A stretch of 6,837 bases of DNA, from assembly GCA_027403435.1 (NCBI GenBank), contig DAHZDR010000163.1, forward strand, positions 1 to 6,837, written 5' to 3'. A program made the position numbers and the translations under genes. The notes below the pieces were generated by a model. The model made no database searches. It was given only the letters and a program-made list of their open reading frames with translations, and was not told where the DNA came from. This document shows positions 1 through 6,337 of the stretch, one piece after another. Positions within the stretch are counted from its first letter, which is position 1. Each line of letters starts with the position of its first letter. Source of the stretch: Deltaproteobacteria bacterium (GTDB taxonomy: Bacteria; Desulfobacterota; Binatia; Binatales; Binataceae).

Positions 1-424
1 GATTGACCTGCTGCTTGCTGAGCGGCTCGGCGCCGCTGCTGGCGCGCGAACCCTGGCGATACATGAACGCGTAGCCCCAGATCGGCATTTCGCGCGAGCC
101 GTGGCTGGCCGCGGTTTTGGTGCCGGTGATAAAATCGCGCACTTCCTTTTCAGGAAACACGCCGCCGTTCTTCTTCGACAGCAACGTCAGATTGGCCGGC
201 TTTTTCTTGAGCGCCGGCGCCACCGGACCGTCACCAATCGCGTTCATGCCGTGGCACTGCGCGCAATACTGGCGGAACGCGAGCTTGCCCGAAGTCGCGT
301 GTCCGCCCGCGCTCATCATGACATCGCCCTGAGCCCTCGCGATGTTCGATGTGAAGCCCACAATCGCGCCGCCCAACACCAAAACGGCCGCCAAGTTCCA
401 GAGTCCAAGACGTTTAAGCGCCAT
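1..424 (-). CDS. Monohaem cytochrome c precursor, C-terminus cut off by window edge
   Basis: Reading the reverse strand from the ATG at 424-422 gives 141 codons open to the window edge. Residues 1-31 look like a Sec signal peptide: a basic start (MALKRL), a hydrophobic core at about 8-24 and an A-R-A cleavage motif at 29-31. The mature part has one haem-binding motif, C54-A-Q-C57-H58, followed by a GxGP segment (residues 64-67), and M113 in the context REMPIWG is the probable sixth iron ligand. This is the layout of a class I periplasmic electron-carrier cytochrome c; perhaps a few dozen residues are missing. GGAGG (429-433) lies 4 nt before the start, supporting it. The gene is divergent from the CCA-enzyme gene. 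Its electron partner cannot be told from this window; it might be a free carrier or a subunit of an oxidase or dehydrogenase encoded beyond position 1. Haem motif and signal peptide are seen directly; the role is inferred. Confidence 0.9.
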   Translation of the reverse strand, partial: MALKRLGLWNLAAVLVLGGAIVGFTSNIARAQGDVMMSAGGHATSGKLAFRQYCAQCHGMNAIGDGPVAPALKKKPANLTLLSKKNGGVFPEKEVRDFITGTKTAASHGSREMPIWGYAFMYRQGSRASSGAEPLSKQQVN

Positions 425-428
425 TTTT

Positions 429-433
429 CCTCC
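429..433 (-). promoter_or_regulatory. Ribosome binding site of the cytochrome c gene
   Basis: On the minus strand the sequence reads GGGGGAGGAAAA directly before the ATG at 424. The GGAGG core is a strong Shine-Dalgarno match with a rather short 4-nt spacer. It fixes the start codon and therefore the signal peptide. Confidence 0.75.
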
Positions 434-454
434 CCCACAAGGTGAGTTACCCGG

Positions 455-484
455 CGGAATCGTTACCATTTCCCGACGATTCCG
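455..484. repeat. Perfect 9-bp inverted repeat, candidate operator in the divergent region
   Basis: CGGAATCGT (455-463) and its exact reverse complement ACGATTCCG (476-484) are separated by 12 bp. The half-site centres (459 and 480) are 21 bp apart, two helical turns, so a dimeric regulator could contact both on one DNA face. One arm covers most of the candidate -10 and the other touches the candidate -35 of the cytochrome promoter. There is no T-run, so a terminator is unlikely. The symmetry is certain; the operator role is inferred. Confidence 0.55.
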
Positions 485-488
485 TCAA
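460..488 (-). promoter_or_regulatory. Candidate sigma70-type promoter of the cytochrome c gene
   Basis: On the minus strand TTGACG (488-483) matches the -35 consensus at 5 of 6 positions. After a 17-nt spacer comes TAACGA (465-460), a poor -10 that is preceded by TGG, so it might act as an extended -10. The element ends 35 nt before the start codon. The good -35 and the spacing favour it; the weak -10 keeps confidence low. It is overlapped at both ends by the inverted repeat 455-484. Confidence 0.35.
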
Positions 489-607
489 ATGTTGAAGCTT
501 CCGGAGCGGACCCATTCCGTTCCCGCGGCGACGCCCGCGACTGCTGTCGATCGTTTCCCCCGATAGCGCGCGGCGCGGCCAAGGCGCTACATTAAGCTAA
601 ATCGGCC

Positions 608-1945
608 ATGACTGTCGAGAAGGAAAGCAAGGCTTTCGCGATTATCGAGCGCCTGCGCCGCGCCGGCTTTGCCGCCTATCTGGCCGGCGGATGCGTGCGC
701 GATCGCATTCTTGGCGTGTCCGCCAAGGATTACGATATCGCCACCGACGCCCGGCCCGAAGCCGTGCAGCGCCTGTTCGAGCATACCATCCCGGTCGGCG
801 CCCGCTTCGGCGTGATCATGGTCGTGCTCGGCGACGACCGGTTCGAGGTCGCGACCTTCCGCGCCGAGGCCGATTACGCCGACGGCCGGCGGCCCTCGAC
901 CGTGCGGTTCGGCGCGATTGAAGAGGACGTTCAGCGGCGCGATTTCACCATCGGCGGAATGTATTTCGATCCCGCCACCGGCCGCGTGATCGACCTGGTC
1001 GGCGGCCTGCGCGATTTGCGCGCCGGCCTGATCCGCGCGATCGGCAACGTGCGCGAACGCTTCGCCGAGGACCATCTGCGGATGCTGCGCGCGGTGCGCT
1101 TCGCCGCCAGGCTCGATTTCGCGATCGATCCCGCCACCTGGGCCGCGCTCCTGCGCGGCGCGCCCGCGATCGCCCATATTTCCGCCGAGCGCATTGGCGA
1201 GGAACTGGTCTTGATCATGACCGAGGGCGGCGCCGCGCGCGGTCTCGATCTGTTGGTCGAAAGCGGCCTCGCCGCCGTCGTGATTCCCGAAGTTCTCGCG
1301 CTGCCGGGATGCGCGCAGCCGCCGAATTTCCATCCCGAAGGCGACGTTTATCGCCATACCCGGCTGATGCTCGGGATGCTCGGACGGGGCTGCTCCGAGA
1401 CGCTCGCCTTCGGCGCGCTGCTGCACGATATCGCCAAGCCGCGCTGCTTCAAGATCGACGGCCACGGCAAGATGACCTATTACGGCCATACCGAAATCGG
1501 CGCGAAGATGGCCGCCGAGCTGATGCGCCGCTTGCGCCGTTCGCGCTTCGTTCAGGATCGCGTGAGCTATCTCGTCCGCGACCATCTGCGGCTCTGCATG
1601 GCGCCGCGGATGCGCCCGGCGACGCTCAAGCGCATGATTACCGAGGACGGCTTCGACGAACTGCTCGAACTCGCCTTGTATGACGCGCTCGCCTCAAGCT
1701 CCTATCTCGGCTTTTACCATCTATGCCGCCGCGCGCTGGCCGCGCTGGGCGCCGCACCCGCGCGTCCGCCGCGGCTGATTGGCGGCGGGGATTTGATCGC
1801 GATGGGCTTTCGGCCGGGTCCCGAATTCAAAACCATCCTGCGCGAAATCGAGGACTTGCAACTCGACGGCGCGCTCGCCACCCGCGACCAGGCGATTGCC
1901 TTCGTGCGGGAGAATTTCAAGCCGCCCGCCGCCGATTCCGCCTGA
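608..1945 (+). CDS. cca: CCA tRNA nucleotidyltransferase / poly(A) polymerase family protein with HD domain
   Basis: A 445-residue class II nucleotidyltransferase. The head domain has GGCVRD (27-32), the metal-binding D41-Y-D43, RRDFT (110-114) and the EDHLRMLRAVRFAA block (about 154-167), all hallmarks of bacterial CCA-adding enzymes and poly(A) polymerases. A central HD phosphohydrolase domain follows, with H250, H273-D274 (HDIAKP), H294 and D325-H326. The C-terminal region ends with the family motif GGGDLIAMGFRPGPEF (392-407). Such enzymes build or repair the 3' CCA of tRNA in the cytoplasm using CTP and ATP. The HD domain in this family may remove phosphates or cyclic phosphates from damaged 3' ends. 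An in-frame TAA at 593-595 leaves the ATG at 608 as the first start; no clear Shine-Dalgarno or promoter is visible. A CCA-, CC- or A-adding enzyme or a poly(A) polymerase cannot be told apart by eye. The transporter ATPase gene begins 6 nt downstream. Confidence 0.93.
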   Translation: MTVEKESKAFAIIERLRRAGFAAYLAGGCVRDRILGVSAKDYDIATDARPEAVQRLFEHTIPVGARFGVIMVVLGDDRFEVATFRAEADYADGRRPSTVRFGAIEEDVQRRDFTIGGMYFDPATGRVIDLVGGLRDLRAGLIRAIGNVRERFAEDHLRMLRAVRFAARLDFAIDPATWAALLRGAPAIAHISAERIGEELVLIMTEGGAARGLDLLVESGLAAVVIPEVLALPGCAQPPNFHPEGDVYRHTRLMLGMLGRGCSETLAFGALLHDIAKPRCFKIDGHGKMTYYGHTEIGAKMAAELMRRLRRSRFVQDRVSYLVRDHLRLCMAPRMRPATLKRMITEDGFDELLELALYDALASSSYLGFYHLCRRALAALGAAPARPPRLIGGGDLIAMGFRPGPEFKTILREIEDLQLDGALATRDQAIAFVRENFKPPAADSA

Positions 1946-1951
1946 CGCGCA

Positions 1952-3439
1952 GTGCTCGAAACTCGCTCCATCGTTCGCCGTTTCGGCCGCACGCTCGCGC
2001 TCGACCGCGTCGATTTTCGCGCCCGCCCCGGCGAAATTCACGCGCTGATCGGCGAGAACGGCGCCGGCAAAAGCACCCTCGTCAACATCCTCGCGGGCCG
2101 GCTGCGGGCCGACGCCGGCGAGGTTTTGCTCGACGGCGCGCGGCTGCCGGCCGGTTCCGCCGCGCGCCATCCGCGGCGCGCCCGAATCGCCGCGGTTTAT
2201 CAGAGCCCGATGCTGTTTGAGCGCATGACCTGGGAGGAAAATCTCGCGCTGGGCGGATACCGCGCCGGGGCCTCGCCGCGGGAACTCGACGCGGTCGCCG
2301 TCCGCGCCCGCACGGCCGCCGCCCAGGCCGGTTTCGCGCTGCCGCCGCCGCGCGCGATCGTCGCCGATTGCTCGGTCGCCGCACGCGTCCGCCTCGAAAT
2401 CGTCCGCGCGCTCAGCTTCGATCCGCGGGTGCTGATGCTCGACGAGCCGACCAGCCTGCTCGCGCCCGCCGAACTCGAAATTTTCCTTGCCGCGCTGCGC
2501 CGCCTGCGCGCCGCCGGCCGAATCGTGGTGATCGTCACGCATAAGCTGGCCGAGGCGCTGGCCGTCGCCGACCGGATTACCGTGATGCGCCGCGGCCGCG
2601 TCGTCGCCGAACTGCCGGCCGCGCATGCGAGCGCGGCCGAGCTCGCCCGCATGATGATCGGCGCGCTGCCCGAGGAACTGCGCATGCCGCCGCCGGCCGG
2701 CGCCGAAACCCCCGCGGCGGCGCCCGCGCTGACGCTGGAGCGCGCGACCCTGGCGCGCGACGGCCGCCGCCTGCTCGACGAAATTTCGCTCGCCGTGCGG
2801 CCGGGCGAAATCGTCGGCGTGGCCGGCGTCGATGGCAACGGCCAGGCCGAACTGGTGGAACTGCTCGCCGGAATCGTCCGCCTGGACGCGGGCCGCGTCA
2901 CGCCCGTTCCGGACGCCGCTCATGGCGCCGTGGCCGTGATCCCCCAGAATCGCGATCGCGACGGCCTGGTGCTCGAAATGACGTTGTGGGAAAACCTGCT
3001 GCTGGCGGCGCCGGTGCGGGCGCGTTTCATCCGCCGCGGCCTGATCCGCGGCCGCGCCGCGCAAAGCTTCTGCGCCAGTCTGCTCGATCGGTTCGGAATC
3101 CGCGCCGCCGCCGGTCCCGCCGCCTCCGCCGCCGCGCTTTCGGGCGGCAATCGCCAGCGTTTCGCCGTCGCCCGCGCGCTGGCCGCCGCGCCGCGCGTAA
3201 TCGTCGCCCACGATCTCTGCCGCGGCCTCGATCTCGCCGCCGCCGCGCGAGTCCATCGCCGAATCCGGGATTTCGCCGCCGCCGGCGGCGCCGTGCTGCT
3301 GATCTCCACCGACCTCGACGAGTTGCTCGAATGCTGCGGACGGCTGTTCGTGATCGCGCGCGGCCGCCTGATCGAAACCGCCGCCGCCGATCGCGACCCC
3401 GCGCGGCTGGGCCTGCTGATGGCGGGCGCGGGCGCATGA
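1952..3439 (+). CDS. Double-domain ABC transporter ATPase, nucleoside/sugar importer type (YufO/NupO-like)
   Basis: A 495-residue protein with two fused nucleotide-binding domains, as in RbsA and NupO/YufO. Domain 1 (about 1-240) has Walker A GENGAGKST (34-42), Q84, Walker B RVLMLDEPT (159-167, D164/E165) and switch H197. Domain 2 (about 258-490) has the Walker A degeneration usual in this family, GVDGNGQ (292-298), an intact signature LSGGNRQR (396-403), and VIVAHDLCRGLD in the Walker B region (416-427). Odd points: the domain 1 signature, normally like LSVG-QQRVEI, reads CSVAARVRLEI (140-150), and the usual PEDR segment is PQNR (331-334). One ATP site should therefore work and the other looks dead. 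The GTG start at 1952 sits 6 nt after the CCA-enzyme stop and gives the family's normal N-terminus. The two permeases follow directly. It powers uptake at the inner face of the membrane; nucleosides are the likely substrate by family, but purine-related or sugar ligands are possible. Confidence 0.9.
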   Translation: MLETRSIVRRFGRTLALDRVDFRARPGEIHALIGENGAGKSTLVNILAGRLRADAGEVLLDGARLPAGSAARHPRRARIAAVYQSPMLFERMTWEENLALGGYRAGASPRELDAVAVRARTAAAQAGFALPPPRAIVADCSVAARVRLEIVRALSFDPRVLMLDEPTSLLAPAELEIFLAALRRLRAAGRIVVIVTHKLAEALAVADRITVMRRGRVVAELPAAHASAAELARMMIGALPEELRMPPPAGAETPAAAPALTLERATLARDGRRLLDEISLAVRPGEIVGVAGVDGNGQAELVELLAGIVRLDAGRVTPVPDAAHGAVAVIPQNRDRDGLVLEMTLWENLLLAAPVRARFIRRGLIRGRAAQSFCASLLDRFGIRAAAGPAASAAALSGGNRQRFAVARALAAAPRVIVAHDLCRGLDLAAAARVHRRIRDFAAAGGAVLLISTDLDELLECCGRLFVIARGRLIETAAADRDPARLGLLMAGAGA

Positions 3440-4506
3440 ACGCGCTGATTCGCGCGGCGCGGCGGCCCGCCGCCGCGAGCGTGATTGCCCTGGGCGCCGT
3501 CGCGCTCGCGCTGGCCGCCCTGGGCGCCTCGCCGTTGGCGGTCGCCGCCGACCTCGCCGCCGGCGCCTGCGGCAACTGGATCGCGTTTACCGACACGCTC
3601 GCCCGCGCGACGCCGCTGGTCTTCTGCGGGCTGGCGGTCGCGATCGCCTTTCACGGCGCGCTCTGGAATATCGGCGCGGACGGCCAACTGGTGGTCGGCG
3701 CGCTTGCCGCCGGCGCGCTCGGCCCGGCGCTTAGCGGATGGCCGCACGCGCCGGCGATCGTGGCGATGCTCGCCGCCGGCGCAATCGGCGGCGCGCTCTG
3801 GGGCGGTCTCGCCGGATGGCTGCGGGCGCGGCGCAACGTCAACGAAGTGATCAGCACGATCATGCTCAACTTTATCGCCGCCCAATTGCTGAGCTGGGCC
3901 GTGCACGGTCCGCTGATGGCGCCGGCGGGCGGGTTTCCCGCCAGCCGGAAAATCGCCGCCGCCGCGCGCCTGCATCTCTATTTCCCGCCTTCGCGGCTTA
4001 ACCTTGCGATGGCCTTTGCGGTCGTGCTGGCGTGCGCCTGCCAACTCGGGTTGTTCCGCACGGTCGCCGGATTCCAGTTGCGCGCGCTCGGCCGCAATCG
4101 CCGCGCCAGCGCCTTTTTCGGCGCGCCGATCGCCCGGCTCACGGTCGGCGCGATGGCGCTGTCGGGAGCGCTCGCCGGTCTCGGCGGCGCCGTGCAAATC
4201 TCCGCGATCACCCATCGCCTGTACGAAACCATCTCGCCCGGATGGGGTTACGAGGCGATTGCGGTCGCGCTGATCGCGCGGCTGAGTCCGCTCGGCGTCG
4301 TCCCCGCCGCGCTGCTCTTCGGCGCGCTCGATAACGGCTCGCAGGCGATGCAGCGCGCGGACGGAATCTCGCCCGAACTGGTTTATGTCGTTCAGGCGCT
4401 GGCGATTCTCGTGCTGCTCGCCTGCGACGCCGCGGCCGGCGGCGGCTGGCGCGAAATGTTTTACCGCGGCGCGCCCGCCTCCGCCGAGGAGGGCGACGAT
4501 GCTTGA
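3436..4506 (+). CDS. ABC transporter permease, BPD_transp_2 family (YufP/NupP-like)
   Basis: A 356-residue, very hydrophobic protein of the LivH/LivM-like permease family. It has a basic N-terminus, then hydrophobic segments at about 13-40, 57-75, 84-100, 105-128, 137-158, 189-206, 234-255, 272-298 and 315-331. Family landmarks are NIGADGQL (78-85), NEVISTIMLNFIA (136-148), the cytoplasmic coupling segment GFQLRALGRNRRASAFFGA (212-230), SGALAGLGGAVQ (243-254) and GWGYEAIAVALIAR (269-282). In the coupling segment the usual N-P pair is replaced by R222-R223. The ATG at 3436 overlaps the stop of the ATPase gene as ATGA, pointing to translational coupling. It ends inside the next permease gene with an 8-nt overlap. 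It forms half of the membrane channel of the importer. Family assignment is firm; a nucleoside substrate is inferred from similarity to BmpA/Nup systems. Confidence 0.9.
   Translation: MNALIRAARRPAAASVIALGAVALALAALGASPLAVAADLAAGACGNWIAFTDTLARATPLVFCGLAVAIAFHGALWNIGADGQLVVGALAAGALGPALSGWPHAPAIVAMLAAGAIGGALWGGLAGWLRARRNVNEVISTIMLNFIAAQLLSWAVHGPLMAPAGGFPASRKIAAAARLHLYFPPSRLNLAMAFAVVLACACQLGLFRTVAGFQLRALGRNRRASAFFGAPIARLTVGAMALSGALAGLGGAVQISAITHRLYETISPGWGYEAIAVALIARLSPLGVVPAALLFGALDNGSQAMQRADGISPELVYVVQALAILVLLACDAAAGGGWREMFYRGAPASAEEGDDA
4486..4492 (+). promoter_or_regulatory. Ribosome binding site of the second permease, inside the first permease gene
   Basis: GAGGAGG lies 6 nt before the ATG at 4499, inside the last codons of the upstream permease, where it encodes the acidic Glu-Glu-Gly tail. 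This strong site selects ATG 4499 and supports coupled translation of the two permeases. Confidence 0.75.
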
Positions 4507-5410
4507 AGCGTTCGCCGCGTCCACGGTCGCGATGGCCACGCCGATCCTGCTCGCCGCGCTGGGCGAACTGCTGGTCGAGCGCGCCGGCGTAATCAATATC
4601 GGAATCGAGGGCGCGATGCTGACCGGGGCGTTTGCCGCGATCGCCGCCGCCCACGCGGGCGGCGGCGCGCTGGCCGCGGTCGCCGCCGCGGTCGCCGCCG
4701 CCGTCGCGATCAACGCGCTCTTCGCGCTGGTCGTCGTCAACCTCGCGGCGAATCAGGTCGTCGCCGGAACCGCGATCGACCTGCTCGCGCTGGGCGTGAC
4801 CGGCGTGCTGTATCAGCGGATTTTCGGCGCCACCGGCCGCGCCTTCACGGTCGCGCCGATGCCTCCGATCGCGCTTGGCCCGCTCGCCCGCATCCCGCTA
4901 ATTGGCCCGGCGCTGTTCGACCAGTCCGCGCTCGTCTATCTCGCCTTCGCTCTGGTTCCCGCGATCGCCTGGACGCTTGGCCGCGGCCGCTTCGGACTCC
5001 GGCTGCGCGCCGCCGGCGAACGTCCCGAGGCGGCCGACGCGCTCGGTCTCGGCGTCTATCGGCTGCGCTGGATCGCGCTGCTCATCGCGGGCGCGCTCAG
5101 CGGCCTGGGCGGCGCCTATCTCTCGCTCGCCTACGCCAACACCTTCGTCGAAGGGATTACCGCCGGCCGCGGCTATGTCGCGCTGGCCGTCGTGATCGTC
5201 GGACGCTGGAACGCCTGGGGCGTCGCGGCGGCCGCGCTGATGTTCGGCGCGGCGATGGCGTTGCAGTTCGTCTTGCAGGTCTCCGCCGGCGCGCTTCCGT
5301 ATCAGTTGTTTCTGGCGCTGCCCTACCTGCTGACGGTCGTCGTGCTGGCCTTCGTCGGCGGCCAGGCCGCCGCGCCCGCCGCGCTCGGCGAACCCTACGT
5401 CCGGGGCTAG
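4499..5410 (+). CDS. ABC transporter permease, BPD_transp_2 family (YufQ/NupQ-like)
   Basis: A 303-residue integral membrane protein, the partner of the preceding permease. Landmarks of the family are GVINIGIEGAMLTGAF (30-45), NQVVAGTAIDLLALGVTG (85-102), the coupling segment FGLRLRAAGERPEAADALG (165-183), SGLGGAYLSL (201-210), AGRGYVALAVVIVGRWN (222-238) and the conserved end ALGEPYVRG (295-303). Hydrophobic segments fall at about 7-24, 38-52, 57-82, 86-106, 143-160, 189-211, 225-258 and 270-287. The start is set by a strong upstream GAGGAGG and an 8-nt overlap with the previous gene. A longer frame reaching back to 4385 is only the shadow of that gene. With the other permease and the ATPase it makes a complete membrane core (two different TM subunits, one double ATPase). 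No binding-protein gene follows; the next gene points the other way. Confidence 0.9.
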   Translation: MLEAFAASTVAMATPILLAALGELLVERAGVINIGIEGAMLTGAFAAIAAAHAGGGALAAVAAAVAAAVAINALFALVVVNLAANQVVAGTAIDLLALGVTGVLYQRIFGATGRAFTVAPMPPIALGPLARIPLIGPALFDQSALVYLAFALVPAIAWTLGRGRFGLRLRAAGERPEAADALGLGVYRLRWIALLIAGALSGLGGAYLSLAYANTFVEGITAGRGYVALAVVIVGRWNAWGVAAAALMFGAAMALQFVLQVSAGALPYQLFLALPYLLTVVVLAFVGGQAAAPAALGEPYVRG

Positions 5411-5422
5411 CGCGGCGCGCGT

Positions 5423-5451
5423 CCGGCGCCGTGCAGCGCGCTTAGCGCCGG
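5423..5451. terminator. GC-only hairpin between convergent genes, possible bidirectional terminator
   Basis: CCGGCGC (5423-5429) pairs perfectly with GCGCCGG (5445-5451) across a 15-nt loop, 12 nt after the permease stop. It overlaps the last codons and stop of the convergent minus-strand gene. The place is right for a terminator serving both genes, but neither side has a T-run, and such stems are common by chance in DNA this GC-rich. Confidence 0.25.
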
Positions 5452-6182
5452 CCCGGCGTCCGGCGGATGCCGGCCAGCAACGCCAGTGCACGCGCCTGCG
5501 CCGCGCGCACGATCTCCGCGGCTTGCGCATCTTCCGGCAAGCGCCGCCGGACGAATTCGGCCAGTTCGCGCGCATGCGTCCGCCTCGCCGCGCGCGCCGC
5601 CGCCGGATGCGGCGGCTGGTTCGCTTGCAGCTTGCGCGGACCCTCGTGGCCGCCCTCCGCGATGTACCAATCCTTGAACGCGCCGCTGAAACCCGCGTGG
5701 AACATCATCGCGCCCAGATACGTCGCCGCCGGCGGCACGCGCAACAACAACTCCGCGTGCGTCCGTTCCTGCCCCGGACTTTCGTATTCGGCCATCAGAT
5801 GGCCGCCCGGCGCAATGATTTCGCCCAGCCGATCGACGATCGCCGCTTCCAGACCAGCCGCGCGCGCGTCGAGCGGGGCCCCGTCCGCCATCCGCACCTC
5901 GGGATACAGGCGGCATTCGCACCACGGTTGCACGCCCCGGCCGCCGCCGCTCAGGATTCCCGTCATCAGGGGCGACGCCGAGGGCGGCGCCCCGGCGCGT
6001 GCGATCGCGATCGTCACGTGGCGCCATCCGGTGCGCTGCCGCACCGGGCGCAGGCTTACGACTTTGATTCGCCAGCGCCGGCCTGCGCGATCGCCGAGTT
6101 CATGATCGTCGAGCAGCCGCGCGAGCGTCAGCGCGTCCGCGGGCGTGGTTGGCGTGGTTGCGGCCGAGGCGTGCGGCTTCAT
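5442..6182 (-). CDS. Conserved hypothetical protein, tentatively DUF1122-like
   Basis: A 246-residue predicted soluble protein with no signal peptide or membrane segment. The ATG at 6182 is chosen because GGGAG (6195-6191) stands 8 nt before it. The open frame runs up to 6695, but upstream translation is arginine-rich shadow and crosses the zinc-ribbon gene. The distinctive block is central: WCECR (87-91), APGGHLMAEYE (124-134), ERTHAELLLRVPPAATYLG (139-157), FHAGF (161-165) and FKDWYIAEGG (169-178), then RKLQANQP (183-190). The C-terminus (about 195-240) is Arg/Ala-rich and probably helical. The FKDWY...EGG...KLQ pattern reminds me of DUF1122, a family of unknown function in archaea and some bacteria; this is recall, not a search result. 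It is convergent with the transporter operon and divergent from the zinc-ribbon gene. No function is proposed. Confidence 0.75.
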   Translation of the reverse strand: MKPHASAATTPTTPADALTLARLLDDHELGDRAGRRWRIKVVSLRPVRQRTGWRHVTIAIARAGAPPSASPLMTGILSGGGRGVQPWCECRLYPEVRMADGAPLDARAAGLEAAIVDRLGEIIAPGGHLMAEYESPGQERTHAELLLRVPPAATYLGAMMFHAGFSGAFKDWYIAEGGHEGPRKLQANQPPHPAAARAARRTHARELAEFVRRRLPEDAQAAEIVRAAQARALALLAGIRRTPGRR

Positions 6183-6257
6183 CGTGGAAACTCCCGCGGT
6201 TGGGGTTGGATACGCATGGGATCGAGCATGTCGCTGGCCGGCGCGCGCGCCGCGGGC

Positions 6258-6270
6258 CGCGAAATTCGCG
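6258..6270. repeat. Palindrome CGCGAA-A-TTCGCG, candidate operator (upstream copy)
   Basis: A perfect 13-bp palindrome with 6-bp arms and a single central base, in the divergent intergenic region. The same arms recur at 6341-6354 beside the start of the zinc-ribbon gene, with centres 83.5 bp apart. It lies upstream of the 6302-6329 promoter and in the leader region of the minus-strand gene. Binding of a regulator is inferred from the repetition only. Confidence 0.45.
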
Positions 6271-6301
6271 TCCGCGCCGCTCTCGTGGAGCGGCATTTGC
6301 T

Positions 6302-6329
6302 TTGCCAGCGAGCGGAAAACTACTATAAG
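6302..6329 (+). promoter_or_regulatory. Strong sigma70-like promoter for the zinc-ribbon gene
   Basis: TTGCCA (6302-6307, 5 of 6 to consensus), a 16-nt spacer and TATAAG (6324-6329, 5 of 6). This is the best promoter match in the window and sits in a locally AT-richer patch. Transcription should begin near 6336, at or next to the first start codons (GTG 6335, ATG 6338), so the mRNA would be leaderless or nearly so. Read on the other strand the same bases give TATAGT, a possible -10 for the divergent minus-strand gene, though with no good -35. Confidence 0.65.
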
Positions 6330-6337
6330 AGTCCGTG

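Noticed and set aside
101..445. Plus-strand open frames opposite the cytochrome gene
   Set aside because: The minus strand carries signal peptide, CxxCH, axial Met and a good ribosome site; the plus-strand translations show nothing recognisable.
588..602. AT-richer patch with TACATT and CTAAAT as possible -10 boxes for the CCA-enzyme gene
   Set aside because: No acceptable -35 at 15-19 nt upstream, where the sequence is only G and C; not reported as a promoter.
587..1585. 332-codon minus-strand open frame opposite the CCA enzyme
   Set aside because: The plus-strand frame has all class II nucleotidyltransferase and HD motifs; the antisense product has none.
1721..3256. 511-codon minus-strand open frame opposite the CCA enzyme and ATPase
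   Set aside because: Gly/Arg/Ala-rich composition without domains; a shadow of the plus-strand genes.
2920..4740. 606-codon open frame on the minus strand across the ATPase and permease genes
   Set aside because: Its translation is low-complexity Arg/Ala/Ser with no motif, and it lies opposite well-supported genes. High GC3 removes stop codons from the opposite strand.
6240..6257. GC dinucleotide run in the divergent intergenic region
   Set aside because: Short simple sequence expected in DNA of this composition, with no link to a feature.
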